A stretch of 64,000 nucleotides of DNA from Streptomyces sp. BHT-5-2 (GTDB lineage Bacteria; Actinomycetota; Actinomycetes; Streptomycetales; Streptomycetaceae). The DNA lies in assembly GCF_019774615.1 (NCBI RefSeq), contig NZ_CP081496.1, forward strand, positions 4,526,001 to 4,590,000, given 5' to 3'. Below are positions 53,916 to 62,657 of this stretch, piece after piece. The notes under the pieces are model-generated. The model saw only the letters and a program-made list of their open reading frames with translations, ran no database searches and was not told where the DNA came from. Numbering within the stretch: the first letter of the stretch is position 1; each line of letters opens with the position of its first letter. The translations under genes were made by a program, and so were the position numbers.

Positions 53916-55325
53916 TCAGCTGATGAGACCCAGTTGCCGGCGCAGGAGAAGCACCGTCCGGTGGCCGAGTGCGGGCGCATGCCGGTCGATGAGTGCGGCC
54001 AGTTCCCGGTCGCCGAGCGCGGTGGTCGCCGACGGCGTCCAGCGGCGTACGGATTGTTCGGCACGGAAGCGCAGCTTCGGGTGCTGGTCGGTCAACAGGC
54101 TCAGCGCGGTCCGTAGTTCGACTACACCACCCTGGGCGCACAGCAGCCGAAAGGCCGCGGTACGGGTGTGTACGGGCCGCGCCGGGTCCAGTCTCGTCTC
54201 CAACCATGACGCAGGCAGCCGGCCGGCGTCCGGAATCAGGGCGGCTGCCACCTCGCGGGCCACGGCCGGCGCCGGATCGTCCACCAGCGGGCGAAGCCGC
54301 GCAGACTCGGCCGAATCCAGGACCCGCAGGCCCGCGACGGCACAAGAACGCACTGCGGCGACGGGGTGGCCGGTCAGCGGCCACAGCAGTTCCGCGTCCG
54401 CGCGGGTGCCGCACTCGGCCAAGCCCAACGCGGCACCGGGCGGGGGGCCTTCGTCGCCCGGATCCATGCACAGGGCGCGGTAGAGCGGCAGCGGATCGGT
54501 GCCGCTCTTTCTCAGGACCCAGCGTGCGCAGGCTCGTACGAGGGCGGAGCGGTCGGAGAGGAAGGACTCGGCCTGAGCGAAGCGCCCGGTCCGCCGCAGC
54601 GCGGTCACGCCTGCGGCTCGGACCTGCGGCTGCCGCGATTCGAGCAGGGGCTCCAGCACCTCTTCATGTGCGCCCTCGCGCACCGCCGCCAACGCCGCCT
54701 CGGCGCACAGGTCCTGGATGACCACATCGTCGTCGGATGCGGCGATCCGGGCCAGTCGGAGGGGCGAGAGCATCTGTTGTTCGACGGCGAGGCGGTGGCC
54801 GAAGCGGCGCGCGGCGCGGTCGTCGCTGGTGAGCAGTGTGGTGATGGCCTCGGGTGGCCCTGCCACGAGGCTCCGCTTCAACAGCGACTGTGCGAAGTCA
54901 CCGTGCTGACGACATGCCATGCGCAGCACGAGCGCGGCGAAGGGGGCCATCGCCCGGCCCACGACACCGGGCAGCAGATCTGCCAGCAGCTCTCGCGCCT
55001 GCTCACGCACCGGGGCCACCCAGTCCGCAGACCGGATCACCACCAGCGGCAAAAGCGCCGGGACGGCGGGGGCCCATTCCAGAGCGGCCTCGCGGACCCG
55101 GCCGTCGGGATGGCACAGGGCGACGGCCAGCTGCGACTCACCGAGCGTCCCGTGAGCGTGATCACGCAGCCCGGTGAGGGAACGCAGCGCCTCCCGACGC
55201 ACATACGGCAGCGACCGCACCGCGAGATCAAAATCCACCCATGCCTGGGGATCCGCCGTGTCCAGCGACTTCCGGAGCGGTTCGCCACTCAGCAGGCGGC
55301 AGACGGATTCGTGCGACGTGCTCAT
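53916..55325 (-). CDS. HEAT-repeat protein
   Basis: A 469-residue all-helical protein built from degenerate HEAT repeats of ~30-40 residues, each with a pattern such as HPDGRVREAALEWAPAV, QPQVRAAGVTALRRTGR, RSALVRACARWVLRKSG and HPVAAVRSCAVAGLRVL. No signal peptide, membrane helix or catalytic motif. Such proteins act as protein-binding scaffolds or in stress and cell-wall-related complexes; no partner can be named from the neighbours, which are single genes. Start ATG giving MSTSHESVC. The 520-base upstream region carries two perfect dyads that may control it. Confidence 0.8.
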   Translation of the reverse strand: MSTSHESVCRLLSGEPLRKSLDTADPQAWVDFDLAVRSLPYVRREALRSLTGLRDHAHGTLGESQLAVALCHPDGRVREAALEWAPAVPALLPLVVIRSADWVAPVREQARELLADLLPGVVGRAMAPFAALVLRMACRQHGDFAQSLLKRSLVAGPPEAITTLLTSDDRAARRFGHRLAVEQQMLSPLRLARIAASDDDVVIQDLCAEAALAAVREGAHEEVLEPLLESRQPQVRAAGVTALRRTGRFAQAESFLSDRSALVRACARWVLRKSGTDPLPLYRALCMDPGDEGPPPGAALGLAECGTRADAELLWPLTGHPVAAVRSCAVAGLRVLDSAESARLRPLVDDPAPAVAREVAAALIPDAGRLPASWLETRLDPARPVHTRTAAFRLLCAQGGVVELRTALSLLTDQHPKLRFRAEQSVRRWTPSATTALGDRELAALIDRHAPALGHRTVLLLRRQLGLIS

Positions 55326-55533
55326 CGTCCCTCAGACATCGGTGCCGATCGGGCTTCGGTGCCGATCGGGCGCATGATCGATCCTAGGCGTGACCGTCGG
55401 TCGGCGACGAACGACTTTCGACGGCGCCGGACCGGTCAGCTACGGCAAGCGCCGACCAGGGGTGGATGGCCTTGCCCGACCCGTTCCGGGCGCCGCAACC
55501 CGCCCGTGACATCCCTCATACCGACCCCGTCAC

Positions 55534-55583
55534 GAACTACCGTGCATAGTAGTTCCCACCACAGCGACAAAGGGTACTTTGTC
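55534..55583. promoter_or_regulatory. Two perfect dyads in the divergent region upstream of HEAT-repeat and CAP genes
   Basis: The 520 bases from 55326 to 55845 hold no firm gene. Within them, GAACTAC-CGTGCATA-GTAGTTC (55534-55555) and GACAAAG-GGTA-CTTTGTC (55566-55583) are perfect 7-bp inverted repeats only ten bases apart, inside a locally AT-richer patch. They look like operators for one or two dimeric regulators acting on the HEAT-repeat gene, the CAP gene or both. No known Streptomyces box is matched with confidence. Confidence 0.55.
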
Positions 55584-55845
55584 CGACTTGATCTGACGAT
55601 GAGGCCCACCCGGGACGCCGACGCCCCGCCCTTCGCCCCCTTTCGGTCATTTGTCCGCACACCCCACACCCCTGACGACGCGCCAGGCACCTACGAGGCC
55701 CACCGGTGTGCGGGACAGCACGACCACCCGCGCACCGCAAGGGGTGGCCGAGCAACTACCCCGTCTAGTGGTAGTGCCCATTGCCCGCCTCGCCCGGACT
55801 TCCCAGAATGTCGGCCATCGACGCGACGAGCGAGTGAGGTCAGGC

Positions 55846-56340
55846 ATGAAGAAGCACCGCAGGAAGAGCAACCACCGGCGGCTGACGGTTGCCGCCCTCG
55901 CCGTAGCCGCCTTGGGTGTCCCCTCCGTCGCCATGGCCGCCTCGGCCACCCCCGCCGCCACCTCCGGCGACGCGGCACGCGTGGTGGAGCTGGTCAACAA
56001 GGAGCGCGGCAAGGCCGGCTGCGCCCCGCTGACCGTCAACGCGAAACTGACAAAAGCCGCCCAGGCCCACAGCCAGGACATGGCGGACCACCGCAGAATG
56101 TCGCATACCGGATCCGACGGCTCCGACCCGGGCGCCCGGATGAAGAGCGCCGGCTACAACTGGACCACCTACGGCGAGAACGTCGCCTATGGATACGCCA
56201 CCCCGGAGAGCGCCATGGCCGGCTGGATGTCCAGCCCCGGACACAGGCGCAACATCCTCGACTGCTCGTTCAAGGAGATCGGTGTCGGCCTGGCACAGCC
56301 CGGCGACTACTGGACGCAGGATTTCGCCACCGCCCAGTAG
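55846..56340 (+). CDS. Secreted CAP-domain protein
   Basis: A 164-residue exported protein. A basic start and hydrophobic stretch (LTVAALAVAALGVPSVAMA) form the signal peptide. The CAP/SCP domain follows: VVELVNKERGKAGCAPLTVN, KAAQAHSQDMADHRRMSHTG, YGENVAYGYATPESAMAGWM, SPGHRRNILDCSFKEIGVGL, keeping both His and both Glu of the family's central cavity. Bacterial CAP proteins are of mostly unknown function, possibly binding sterols, lipids or wall material. It is very close in layout to other short Streptomyces CAP proteins. Start ATG after GAGGT. Confidence 0.9.
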   Translation: MKKHRRKSNHRRLTVAALAVAALGVPSVAMAASATPAATSGDAARVVELVNKERGKAGCAPLTVNAKLTKAAQAHSQDMADHRRMSHTGSDGSDPGARMKSAGYNWTTYGENVAYGYATPESAMAGWMSSPGHRRNILDCSFKEIGVGLAQPGDYWTQDFATAQ

Positions 56341-56469
56341 CACCGCCCGGTTCGCCCCGTATCCGACCTGCCGCCCCTCCCTCTACGTGCGGGGCTCGGC
56401 CGCCATCAGGTGCGCCACCTCCGCATACGCGAACGACGCCGCCGTCGAGTCGACGGGCTCGCCGCTCCT

Positions 56470-56490
56470 GCGCCCTTCCGTGGCGGGCGC
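56470..56490. terminator. Weak hairpin between convergent CAP and kinase genes
   Basis: GCGCCC (56470-56475) and GGGCGC (56485-56490) pair over 6 bp with a 9-base loop. It lies 12 bases beyond the kinase stop. Short stem, no T-run; offered only as a candidate. Confidence 0.3.
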
Positions 56491-56501
56491 GTGCGGACGC
56501 C

Positions 56502-58508
56502 CTACTGCCCGCCGTTGACGACCGCCTGTTCCACCGCGCCGTCCTGGAGGTGCCACCGCTGGAGGATCTTCGCGTAGGCACCGGTCCGGATGAGGCGGTC
56601 GAGCGCCTCGCGCACGGCGTCGCGCAGCTCCGTATCGGCCTTGGCGACGGCGATGCCGTAGGGCACCGGATCGATCTGTTCGCCGACGAGTTGGAAGGCG
56701 CCGCCGCCCGCCCGGGTCGCCGCGGTGTAGGCCGCGACCGGAAAGTCGTCCAGGCAGGCGAGGGACCGGCGCTGGGCGACATCGTCGTAGACCTCGGCCG
56801 CCGAGTCGAACTTCCGCAGCGTCGGCTGCGCGGGGAGCTGCCGACTCAGTTCGTCGAGGTAGTTCTCGGCCGCGGAGCCGCGCTGGACCGCAACCGGCCG
56901 GCCCGAGACGTCCTCCGGTTTGCCGAGGCCGTCCGGGTTGCCCTTGCGTACGACGAGCGACAGCCCCGCCCGGAAGTAGTCGATCAGGTCGCCCCCTCCC
57001 CCGGTCTTCGTCCCGCCCGTCTGCCCGCCCTGGCGGTCCTTGGTGTCGACCAACGCCGAGATGACCAGGTCGAACCGGCCCTGGCCGAGGCCGGGAAGCA
57101 GGGAGTCGAAGGTCGCGTTCTGGAATGTGCAGCGCACGCCCAACTCACGGCCGAGGGCGTCGGCCAGGTCGACGTCGAGGCCGGCGGGCTTACCTGCGCT
57201 GAGGAACTCCATCGGCGCATAGCTGATGTCGGAGCCGACGGTGATGATGCCCTTGTCCGCTATCGCCCGCGGCAGCCCGCTGGATGGTTTCGCGCCTCCG
57301 CCGGGCTTGCCCGCCGCGCCCGCGCCACCGGTGCCCTGCTTCCCGCCCTCCGGCCACAGCGTCCAGGCCAGCGCACCGCCGCCCACCGCGACACCGGCGG
57401 CGGACAGTGCCGCGAGCACCCGCCGACGGCTCGGTCCCGGGGACGGGGGCGGGTGCGGGCCGTCCGTCCCGGGCAACGGAGCTGGGCGGGTGGCGGCTTG
57501 GTGCAGTGCGTCGGGCGGCGGGGGCTTCGGGGGAGCCGCCATCGTGCGGGTCGGCAGCGCACCGAAGTCGCGGGCGGCGCCGGCGGGCCCTTCGACCGGC
57601 GGGCGCACGGAGGAGGTGTCGTGGGATCTGGGGTCGCCGAGCTGTGCGGACAGGCGGTGGAGCTGCCCGGCGAGGGGTTCCGGCAGCCAGTCGTCGTACG
57701 GGCCGGGTGCACCCAGCCGCGCGACGAGCTCGGGGAGGGCCGGCCGCCGGGCCGGGTCCTTCGCCAGGCAGGCAGTCGCCAACTCGCCCAGATTTCCCGG
57801 AAGTTGGCCGATCTGCGGCTGCTCGTGCACGGTGCGGTACATCAGCACCTGCGGCTCTGCGTTGCCGTACGGGCCGTCGCCGGTCGCCGCGTAGACGATC
57901 ACGCCACCGAGCGCGAAGACATCCGCCGCGCCCGTGATGTCGGGGCCGGTCATCACGAGCTGTTCGGGGGCCATGAAGCCCGGGGTGCCCAGGGCGGTGC
58001 CGGTCACCGTCAAAGCGGTGTCCGCGGCGGAGTGCGCGATGCCGAAATCGATGACACGAGGGCCGGTGGCGGTCAGCAGGATGTTGGACGGTTTGAGGTC
58101 ACGGTGCACCAGACCCTGCCCATGCACCGCCGACAGCGCCTGGAGCAGACCGGCCGTCAGCAGCCGCACGGTGCGCTCGGCCAGCGGCCCCATGTCGTGC
58201 ACGGCGGAACTCAACGCGATACCCGGCACGTACTCGGTCGCCATCCACGGCACGTCGTCCTGCGGCGCGGCATCGACCACCGGCGCCACGAACGGTCCCC
58301 CGACCCGCCCGGCCGCGGCCACCTCACGGGCGAAGCGCTTGCGGAAGCCGTGGTCGTCGGCGAGTTCGGAGCGTGCGGTCTTCACCGCCACCGTCCGCCC
58401 GTCCCCGGCGCGGCCGAGATAGACCCGCCCCATTCCGCCGCCGCCCAACAGCCCAATGATTCGGAACGGCCCGATCTCTCGCGGATCGTCCTTCGCCAGC
58501 GGTCGCAC
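56502..58508 (-). CDS. Receptor-type Ser/Thr kinase with extracellular solute-binding (SBP family 3) sensor
   Basis: A 668-residue transmembrane kinase. Residues 1-265 are a Hanks-type kinase: GGGGMGRVYLG loop, VAVK (Lys43), LVHRDLKPSN (catalytic Asp137), IDFG (Asp154), GTPGFMAPEQ. After a Pro-rich linker, one helix (~362-385, VLAALSAAGVAVGGGALAWTL) crosses the membrane. Residues ~412-660 form a periplasmic amino-acid-binding-protein-like domain: ITVGSDISYAPMEFLSAGKP, GLDVDLADALGREL, FDLVISALVDTKDRQ, GRPVAVQRGSAAENYLDEL, PVPYGIAVAKADTEL. It probably senses an extracellular amino acid or similar ligand. GTG 58508 gives VRPLAKDDPREIGPF, the family's usual opening; earlier in-frame starts are possible. 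Confidence 0.88.
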   Translation of the reverse strand: MRPLAKDDPREIGPFRIIGLLGGGGMGRVYLGRAGDGRTVAVKTARSELADDHGFRKRFAREVAAAGRVGGPFVAPVVDAAPQDDVPWMATEYVPGIALSSAVHDMGPLAERTVRLLTAGLLQALSAVHGQGLVHRDLKPSNILLTATGPRVIDFGIAHSAADTALTVTGTALGTPGFMAPEQLVMTGPDITGAADVFALGGVIVYAATGDGPYGNAEPQVLMYRTVHEQPQIGQLPGNLGELATACLAKDPARRPALPELVARLGAPGPYDDWLPEPLAGQLHRLSAQLGDPRSHDTSSVRPPVEGPAGAARDFGALPTRTMAAPPKPPPPDALHQAATRPAPLPGTDGPHPPPSPGPSRRRVLAALSAAGVAVGGGALAWTLWPEGGKQGTGGAGAAGKPGGGAKPSSGLPRAIADKGIITVGSDISYAPMEFLSAGKPAGLDVDLADALGRELGVRCTFQNATFDSLLPGLGQGRFDLVISALVDTKDRQGGQTGGTKTGGGGDLIDYFRAGLSLVVRKGNPDGLGKPEDVSGRPVAVQRGSAAENYLDELSRQLPAQPTLRKFDSAAEVYDDVAQRRSLACLDDFPVAAYTAATRAGGGAFQLVGEQIDPVPYGIAVAKADTELRDAVREALDRLIRTGAYAKILQRWHLQDGAVEQAVVNGGQ

Positions 58509-58671
58509 CCGCACCCCCACCAGTGCCAGCAATTACGGGGAACAGTATCCCGCACCCAACCGCCCGGAAGATCAACGGACCGGGCCGCCGCGGCAGCGCC
58601 GGGCGCCACGGGCCGGTTGCGGCGCGAAAGTCCCTTGTGCCGGCCCACCGGCCCGTAGTGCGCTGCCCTTC

Positions 58672-60246
58672 ATGACGAGCATGAGGAGCATGAGAAAGCG
58701 GAGTGCTGCCACACTGGTTGCCGCCCTGGTCGCGGGCTCGCTGTGCGCGGCCGTGCCGGATTCTTCGGTGGAGCTCGACAACGTCGATCTGGACACCGTG
58801 ACGATTCCGCAACTCCAGGCACGTATGGCGAACGGCGCGCTGACCTCCCAGGCGCTGACCTCCGCCTATCTGCGGCGGATCCAGGCCGTCGATCCGAAGG
58901 TCCATGCGGTGCTGCGCACCGACCCGACGGCGCTGCGCCAGGCAGCAGCCAGCGACGCCAGGCACCGGCACGGCACGACCCTCGGCCCGCTCGACGGCAT
59001 CCCCGTCCTGCTCAAAGACAACGTGGACACCCGAGACCTGCCCACCACGGCCGGGTCGCTGGCGCTGGCCGGCCGCCCGCCGCACCGAGACGCCGCACTG
59101 GTGACCCGGCTGCGCGAGGCGGGCGCGGTGATCCTCGGCAAGACCAATCTGTCGGAGTGGGCCAACTTCCGTTCCACAAAGCCGACTTCGGGATGGTCGG
59201 CGGTGGGCGGGCAGACCCACAACCCGTACGTACTGGACCGCAATCCGTGTGGCTCGTCCGCCGGTTCGGCCGCCGCGCTGGCCGCGTCGTTGGCACAGGT
59301 GGCGATCGGCACCGAGACAGACGGCTCCATCGTGTGTGCGGCCGGGATGAACGGGGTGGTGGGCCACAAGCCCAGTCTGGGACTGGTCAGTCGGACCGGC
59401 GTGGTCCCGATCTCGGCACAGCAGGACACCGCGGGCCCCATGGCGCGCAACGTGACCGATGCAGCGCTCACCCTGGCGGTGCTCAGCGGTGACCAGGCCG
59501 CGCAGCCAGGCACGCCCGCCGGCCGTCCGGACGCTGCGCCGCGCTCCGGCGGACTGCGTGGCAAACGGATCGGCCTGTGGCGACTGCCCGAACTCGGGCC
59601 GGCGGTGGACGCAGTGCTGACCCGCACCGCGGAGCGGCTACGGAGTGCGGGAGCCACCGTCGTCGAGGTCACGCCCCCGTACCAGAAGCGCATCGCGGAA
59701 CTGGAAATCCCCACTCTGCTCAGCGAGTTCCACCGGGACATCGACGCCTATCTCACCACCCGCGACGGACCGCGGGACCTCGCCGGGCTGATCGCGTTCA
59801 ACCGCACCCACCCGGCGGAACGGACCTGCTTCGCCGGCCAGGAACTCTTCGAGCAGGCCCTCGCCGCGCCGCCCACCACCGACCCGAAATACCGAGCCGC
59901 CCGCGGCGAGTTGACGGATCTGGCCCGCCGTTCCCTCGACGAGACCATGGCCGCCCATCGACTGGACGCCATCGCCGCACCCACCAATCCGCCTGCCTGG
60001 ACGACCGACTGCGCACGGGGTGACAACGACATCATCCCGTCCTCGACCCCCGCGGCCGTGGCCGGCTACCCGTCACTGTCGGTACCCGCGGGGTCCGTAC
60101 ACGAGCTTCCCGTGGGCCTGCTCCTGATGGCCGGCAACCGCCAGGACGCGGCACTCCTGTCCCTGGGGGCCGCGGTGGAGCACCGCCTGCACGCCTGGCA
60201 GGCACCGCGCTACCTCCCAACGGTGGGACCCGACACCGTCCGCTGA
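58672..60246 (+). CDS. Secreted amidase (amidase-signature family)
   Basis: A 524-residue amidase. The N-terminal MRKRSAATLVAALVAGSLCAAVP is a signal peptide or lipid-free anchor. The Ser-Ser-Lys catalytic set is complete: Lys in LDGIPVLLKDNVDT, first Ser in NPCGSSAGSAAALAASL, nucleophile Ser in TETDGSIVCAAGMNGVVGHKP. It hydrolyses an amide bond of unknown substrate; peptide amides or nitrogen scavenging are typical for secreted copies. Three in-frame ATGs (58672, 58681, 58690) occur, none with a clear ribosome site; the first is used. It is divergent from the receptor kinase, with 163 bases between. Confidence 0.88.
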   Translation: MTSMRSMRKRSAATLVAALVAGSLCAAVPDSSVELDNVDLDTVTIPQLQARMANGALTSQALTSAYLRRIQAVDPKVHAVLRTDPTALRQAAASDARHRHGTTLGPLDGIPVLLKDNVDTRDLPTTAGSLALAGRPPHRDAALVTRLREAGAVILGKTNLSEWANFRSTKPTSGWSAVGGQTHNPYVLDRNPCGSSAGSAAALAASLAQVAIGTETDGSIVCAAGMNGVVGHKPSLGLVSRTGVVPISAQQDTAGPMARNVTDAALTLAVLSGDQAAQPGTPAGRPDAAPRSGGLRGKRIGLWRLPELGPAVDAVLTRTAERLRSAGATVVEVTPPYQKRIAELEIPTLLSEFHRDIDAYLTTRDGPRDLAGLIAFNRTHPAERTCFAGQELFEQALAAPPTTDPKYRAARGELTDLARRSLDETMAAHRLDAIAAPTNPPAWTTDCARGDNDIIPSSTPAAVAGYPSLSVPAGSVHELPVGLLLMAGNRQDAALLSLGAAVEHRLHAWQAPRYLPTVGPDTVR

Positions 60247-60253
60247 ACGGACC

Positions 60254-60365
60254 GCCACGGACACCGCCCCGAACGGACTTCACCCGTCACAGACACTGCC
60301 CGGAACAGACACCACCCGTCGCGGACACCGCCGGGCACAGACATCGCCCGGCACGGAAACCGCAG
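60254..60365. repeat. Seven degenerate 16-bp tandem repeats between convergent genes
   Basis: Seven consecutive 16-base units follow the pattern GGCACGGACACCGCCC with two to five changes each. They fill the space between the amidase stop and the GNAT acetyltransferase stop almost exactly. The period is not a multiple of three and no frame is conserved, so it is not coding. It might act in termination or be a slippage-derived satellite. Confidence 0.75.
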
Positions 60366-60391
60366 GTCCGAAGCCGCACGGCCGGCGGGTC

Positions 60392-60934
60392 TCAGCCCGC
60401 CCATTCCTCGGCGAGGACGGACCAGACCTCGGTGTCATGCCGGACCCCCCGGTACGGGAACTGCCTGCGCAACACCCCGTCGCGCCGCATGCCGAGCCGG
60501 CGGGCCGCCTCGACGCTGCGCTTGTTGGCCGGGGTGGTCCGCCATTCCACCCGGCTCATCCCGCGCTCGCGAAAGGCCCAGTCGATCAGCGCCCGGCTCG
60601 CGCGGTGCACCAGCCCGCGCCCCTCCCCCGCCGATTCCAACCAGCACCCGATCTCACAGACCCCCAGGGCAGCATCGAACTGCGTGAACATCACGCCGCC
60701 GACCAGCACGCCCTTCGACCAGATGCCGTAGATCCGCGCCCCGTCCTGTGCCTGGCCGTCCGCATACCCCTGGAGGACCTGGACCGCCGACGCCAGGTCA
60801 GTGGTACGGGTCGCCCACGGAATCCAGGGGTCCACCGTGGGCCGGGCGCGGTCCATGTGGTCGAGGAACTCCTGTGCCCGCCAGGGTTCCAAGGGCCGCA
60901 GCTCGGCACAGTCATCAAGCGGCAGGGCAAACAC
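60392..60934 (-). CDS. GNAT acetyltransferase, RimJ/RimL-type
   Basis: A 180-residue N-acetyltransferase. LRPLEPWRAQEFLDHMDRAR opens the fold, YGIWSKGVLVGGVMFTQF is the central strand region, and the acetyl-CoA site is GCWLESAGEGRGLVHRASRA followed by VEWRTTPANKRSVEAARRLG and MRRDGVLRR. The pattern is that of enzymes modifying protein N-termini or small-molecule amines (RimJ/RimL, SpeG-like). Substrate not predictable. GTG start with GGAGG six bases upstream; the frame stays open 39 codons further, with poor composition. Confidence 0.88.
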   Translation of the reverse strand: MFALPLDDCAELRPLEPWRAQEFLDHMDRARPTVDPWIPWATRTTDLASAVQVLQGYADGQAQDGARIYGIWSKGVLVGGVMFTQFDAALGVCEIGCWLESAGEGRGLVHRASRALIDWAFRERGMSRVEWRTTPANKRSVEAARRLGMRRDGVLRRQFPYRGVRHDTEVWSVLAEEWAG

Positions 60935-61114
60935 GGGGAGCCTCCGTGGGTGGGTGGGAAAAGTCCGCAACAGGCACTCGCTACGAACTGTAAGGCCCGC
61001 TCCTCCCCACTCGCCCCGCTCCCCCGACCCCTTCGCCGTGAGCCCCACCACGGCGAATGTATTATGTCAGCCGTATTGGAAAGAGTTCCCGAGAGGCCCA
61101 CAGGAAAGCCGACC

Positions 61115-61741
61115 ATGCCGAAACAGGTGGACCACCACGAACGCCGCGAGACCATCGCCCGCGCGCTGTGGCGCGTAGTGGAGCAGCGCGGCGTCGGGAA
61201 CCTCTCACTGCGCGAGGTCGCCCGCGAGGCAGGCATGTCCCACGGGCAGCTTCAGCACTACTTCACCACTCGCGAGGCGATGCTGACGTTCGCGATGGAC
61301 TTCGCCGCCGAACAGGCCGGTCGACGCGTCGAGCTCGGCCTGGCGGAGCTGGGCGACCCACCGCACCCTCGCGACGTACTCCGCGTCATGCTCACGGAGA
61401 TGCTCCCGCTGCACGCCGACGCCCGGGCGACCAGCCGGATGAGCGCCGCCTTCGTCCTGGAGGCCCTGCACGACGAGCACATCCACGCACGGGCGCGCGA
61501 CGGCATCACCCAAGGACGCGCCACCGTCGAGCAGTTGATCCGCCGGGCCATCGCCGACGGATACGTCCCCGCCGACCGCGATCCGGTGATCGAGACCAAT
61601 CTGCTGCTCGCCCTCACGGGCTTCACCCCCCTCCTCGAACTCGATGTGATCGAGCCCCGGGACACACTCACCGCGATCGACCACTACCTGGACAGACTGT
61701 TCACCGACAAGAAGGCCGCTCCAGGCACACCCCCCGCCTGA
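61115..61741 (+). CDS. TetR/AcrR family regulator
   Basis: A 208-residue regulator. The DNA-binding part is RRETIARALWRVVEQRGVGNLSLREVAREAGMSHGQLQHYFTTRE (described by its pieces VVEQRGVGN and SHGQLQHYF), followed by helical ligand and dimer domains with ARATSRMSAAFVLEALHDEH. The C-terminal type is like BetI/AcrR-type transcription factors. It is divergent from the GNAT gene with 180 bases between the starts. ATG 61115 is chosen because AGGAAAG lies eight bases upstream; ATG 61064 would add 17 residues. Target genes unknown. Confidence 0.88.
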   Translation: MPKQVDHHERRETIARALWRVVEQRGVGNLSLREVAREAGMSHGQLQHYFTTREAMLTFAMDFAAEQAGRRVELGLAELGDPPHPRDVLRVMLTEMLPLHADARATSRMSAAFVLEALHDEHIHARARDGITQGRATVEQLIRRAIADGYVPADRDPVIETNLLLALTGFTPLLELDVIEPRDTLTAIDHYLDRLFTDKKAAPGTPPA

Positions 61742-61896
61742 AGAACCCGTTGCGCACCCTCGCCGAGGGCAGCGGGAAGCAGCGGGCCGGGGCCCGAGGA
61801 TCACGTCCGCCCCGCCGACCAACCCTTGCTGAGCACCTTCGGGGAGAGCCCCCGGAGGCGCCGGCGGCTGCTCCGGGGGTCCGCCGGCGAGCGGGT

Positions 61897-62091
61897 GTGA
61901 TCCTGGCGTACACGGCGGTGGCGATTGGCGCGGTGCTGCTCGTCGCGGCCTGCCTGGCGCGGAGCACGGCGATGCTGTGGGCGGCCGGTGCGATGACGCT
62001 GGTGTCGGCGGCGCCGCTCCTCACCGCGCGGTTCCACCACGCACCTGGGCGGCGGGCCCCGAGCGATCACCACCGGGGCGTACACGACTGA
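61897..62091 (+). CDS. Possible small two-helix membrane protein
   Basis: A 64-codon frame starting at GTG, with two adjacent hydrophobic segments (ILAYTAVAIGAVLLVAACLA and AMLWAAGAMTLVSAAPLLTA) and a charged tail. Hydrophobicity is strongly non-random and the third codon positions fit the local bias. No ribosome site is obvious and the start is a guess; in-frame sequence continues upstream. The family is unknown. Confidence 0.4.
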   Translation: MILAYTAVAIGAVLLVAACLARSTAMLWAAGAMTLVSAAPLLTARFHHAPGRRAPSDHHRGVHD

Positions 62092-62150
62092 ACCGAGGCC
62101 GAGGCGCTTCGGCCTCGCCTGCGCCACGACGGCGGGCGCACCGGAGGCGG

Positions 62151-62437
62151 GTGAGTCTCCTGAAGTGCTTCGACTGCGCGTGGGCCGAGCAGGTCGTCGA
62201 CACCGTGGGCGTATGCCGTCACTGCGGGGTCGGCGTCTGTCTGCGGCACTGCCATGTCGCCTGGAGCCCGGCCACCGGATCGCCGGGGTCGGCCAGTCCA
62301 CACCTTCCCGGCCGGCACGCGAACTCACCTGTCCGACCTGTCACTTCGCGATGGCCGCCACGTCCCAGGCAGAGGTGAAACAAGGTACCGGGGCGCCCAT
62401 CTCGGCGACTTCACGGCGCAGCCGAGAATGCTGGTGA
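62151..62437 (+). pseudogene. Frameshifted DUF2180 family gene
   Basis: GTG 62151, with GGAGG just upstream, begins SLLKCFDCAWAEQVVDTVGV and CRHCGVGVCLRHCHVA, the Cys/His zinc-ribbon start of the small DUF2180 proteins common in Streptomyces. The second half, HRIAGVGQSTPSRPARELTC and PTCHFAMAATSQAEV, continues in a different frame after about 62262. One or two bases gained or lost there would restore a normal ~80-residue protein. DUF2180 function is unknown. A sequencing error is possible. Confidence 0.65.
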
Positions 62438-62604
62438 TCGGCGCACCGGTGGTGGGCGGCCTGGTGATCGGTGCGAGGGCGCGCTACGGGTCGGAGAAGA
62501 TCCGCGGGCACGGTATGCCCGCGGCGATCGAGGCCATCCTGACGGGCGACAGCCGGGTCGCGCCGCGGGGGGCAGTGCTCAAGCCGGTGTCGGCGGCGAT
62601 CGTG
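62428..62604 (+). pseudogene. Internal fragment of a ClC-type chloride channel gene
   Basis: Fifty-nine codons read MLVIGAPVVGGLVIGARARY, then GSEKIRGHGMPAAIEAILTG and LKPVSAAIV, which match the segment of ClC channels/antiporters around the conserved GHGIPEA motif. The usual next stretch (GxFGREGP selectivity region) is missing, and the sequence runs into unrelated DNA before the MarR gene; the N-terminal helices are missing too. It is a remnant of a ~450-residue protein. Confidence 0.65.
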
Positions 62605-62657
62605 GCGAAGGCCCCGTCGCCCGGCCGATGCGCCGGTCGTCGTCCGGTACCGCTTCG

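Noticed and set aside
54366..58658. Long plus-strand open frame (about 1430 codons) across the HEAT-repeat, CAP and kinase genes
   Set aside because: It runs antisense or out of frame to well-supported genes and has His/Arg/Gly-rich low-complexity composition.
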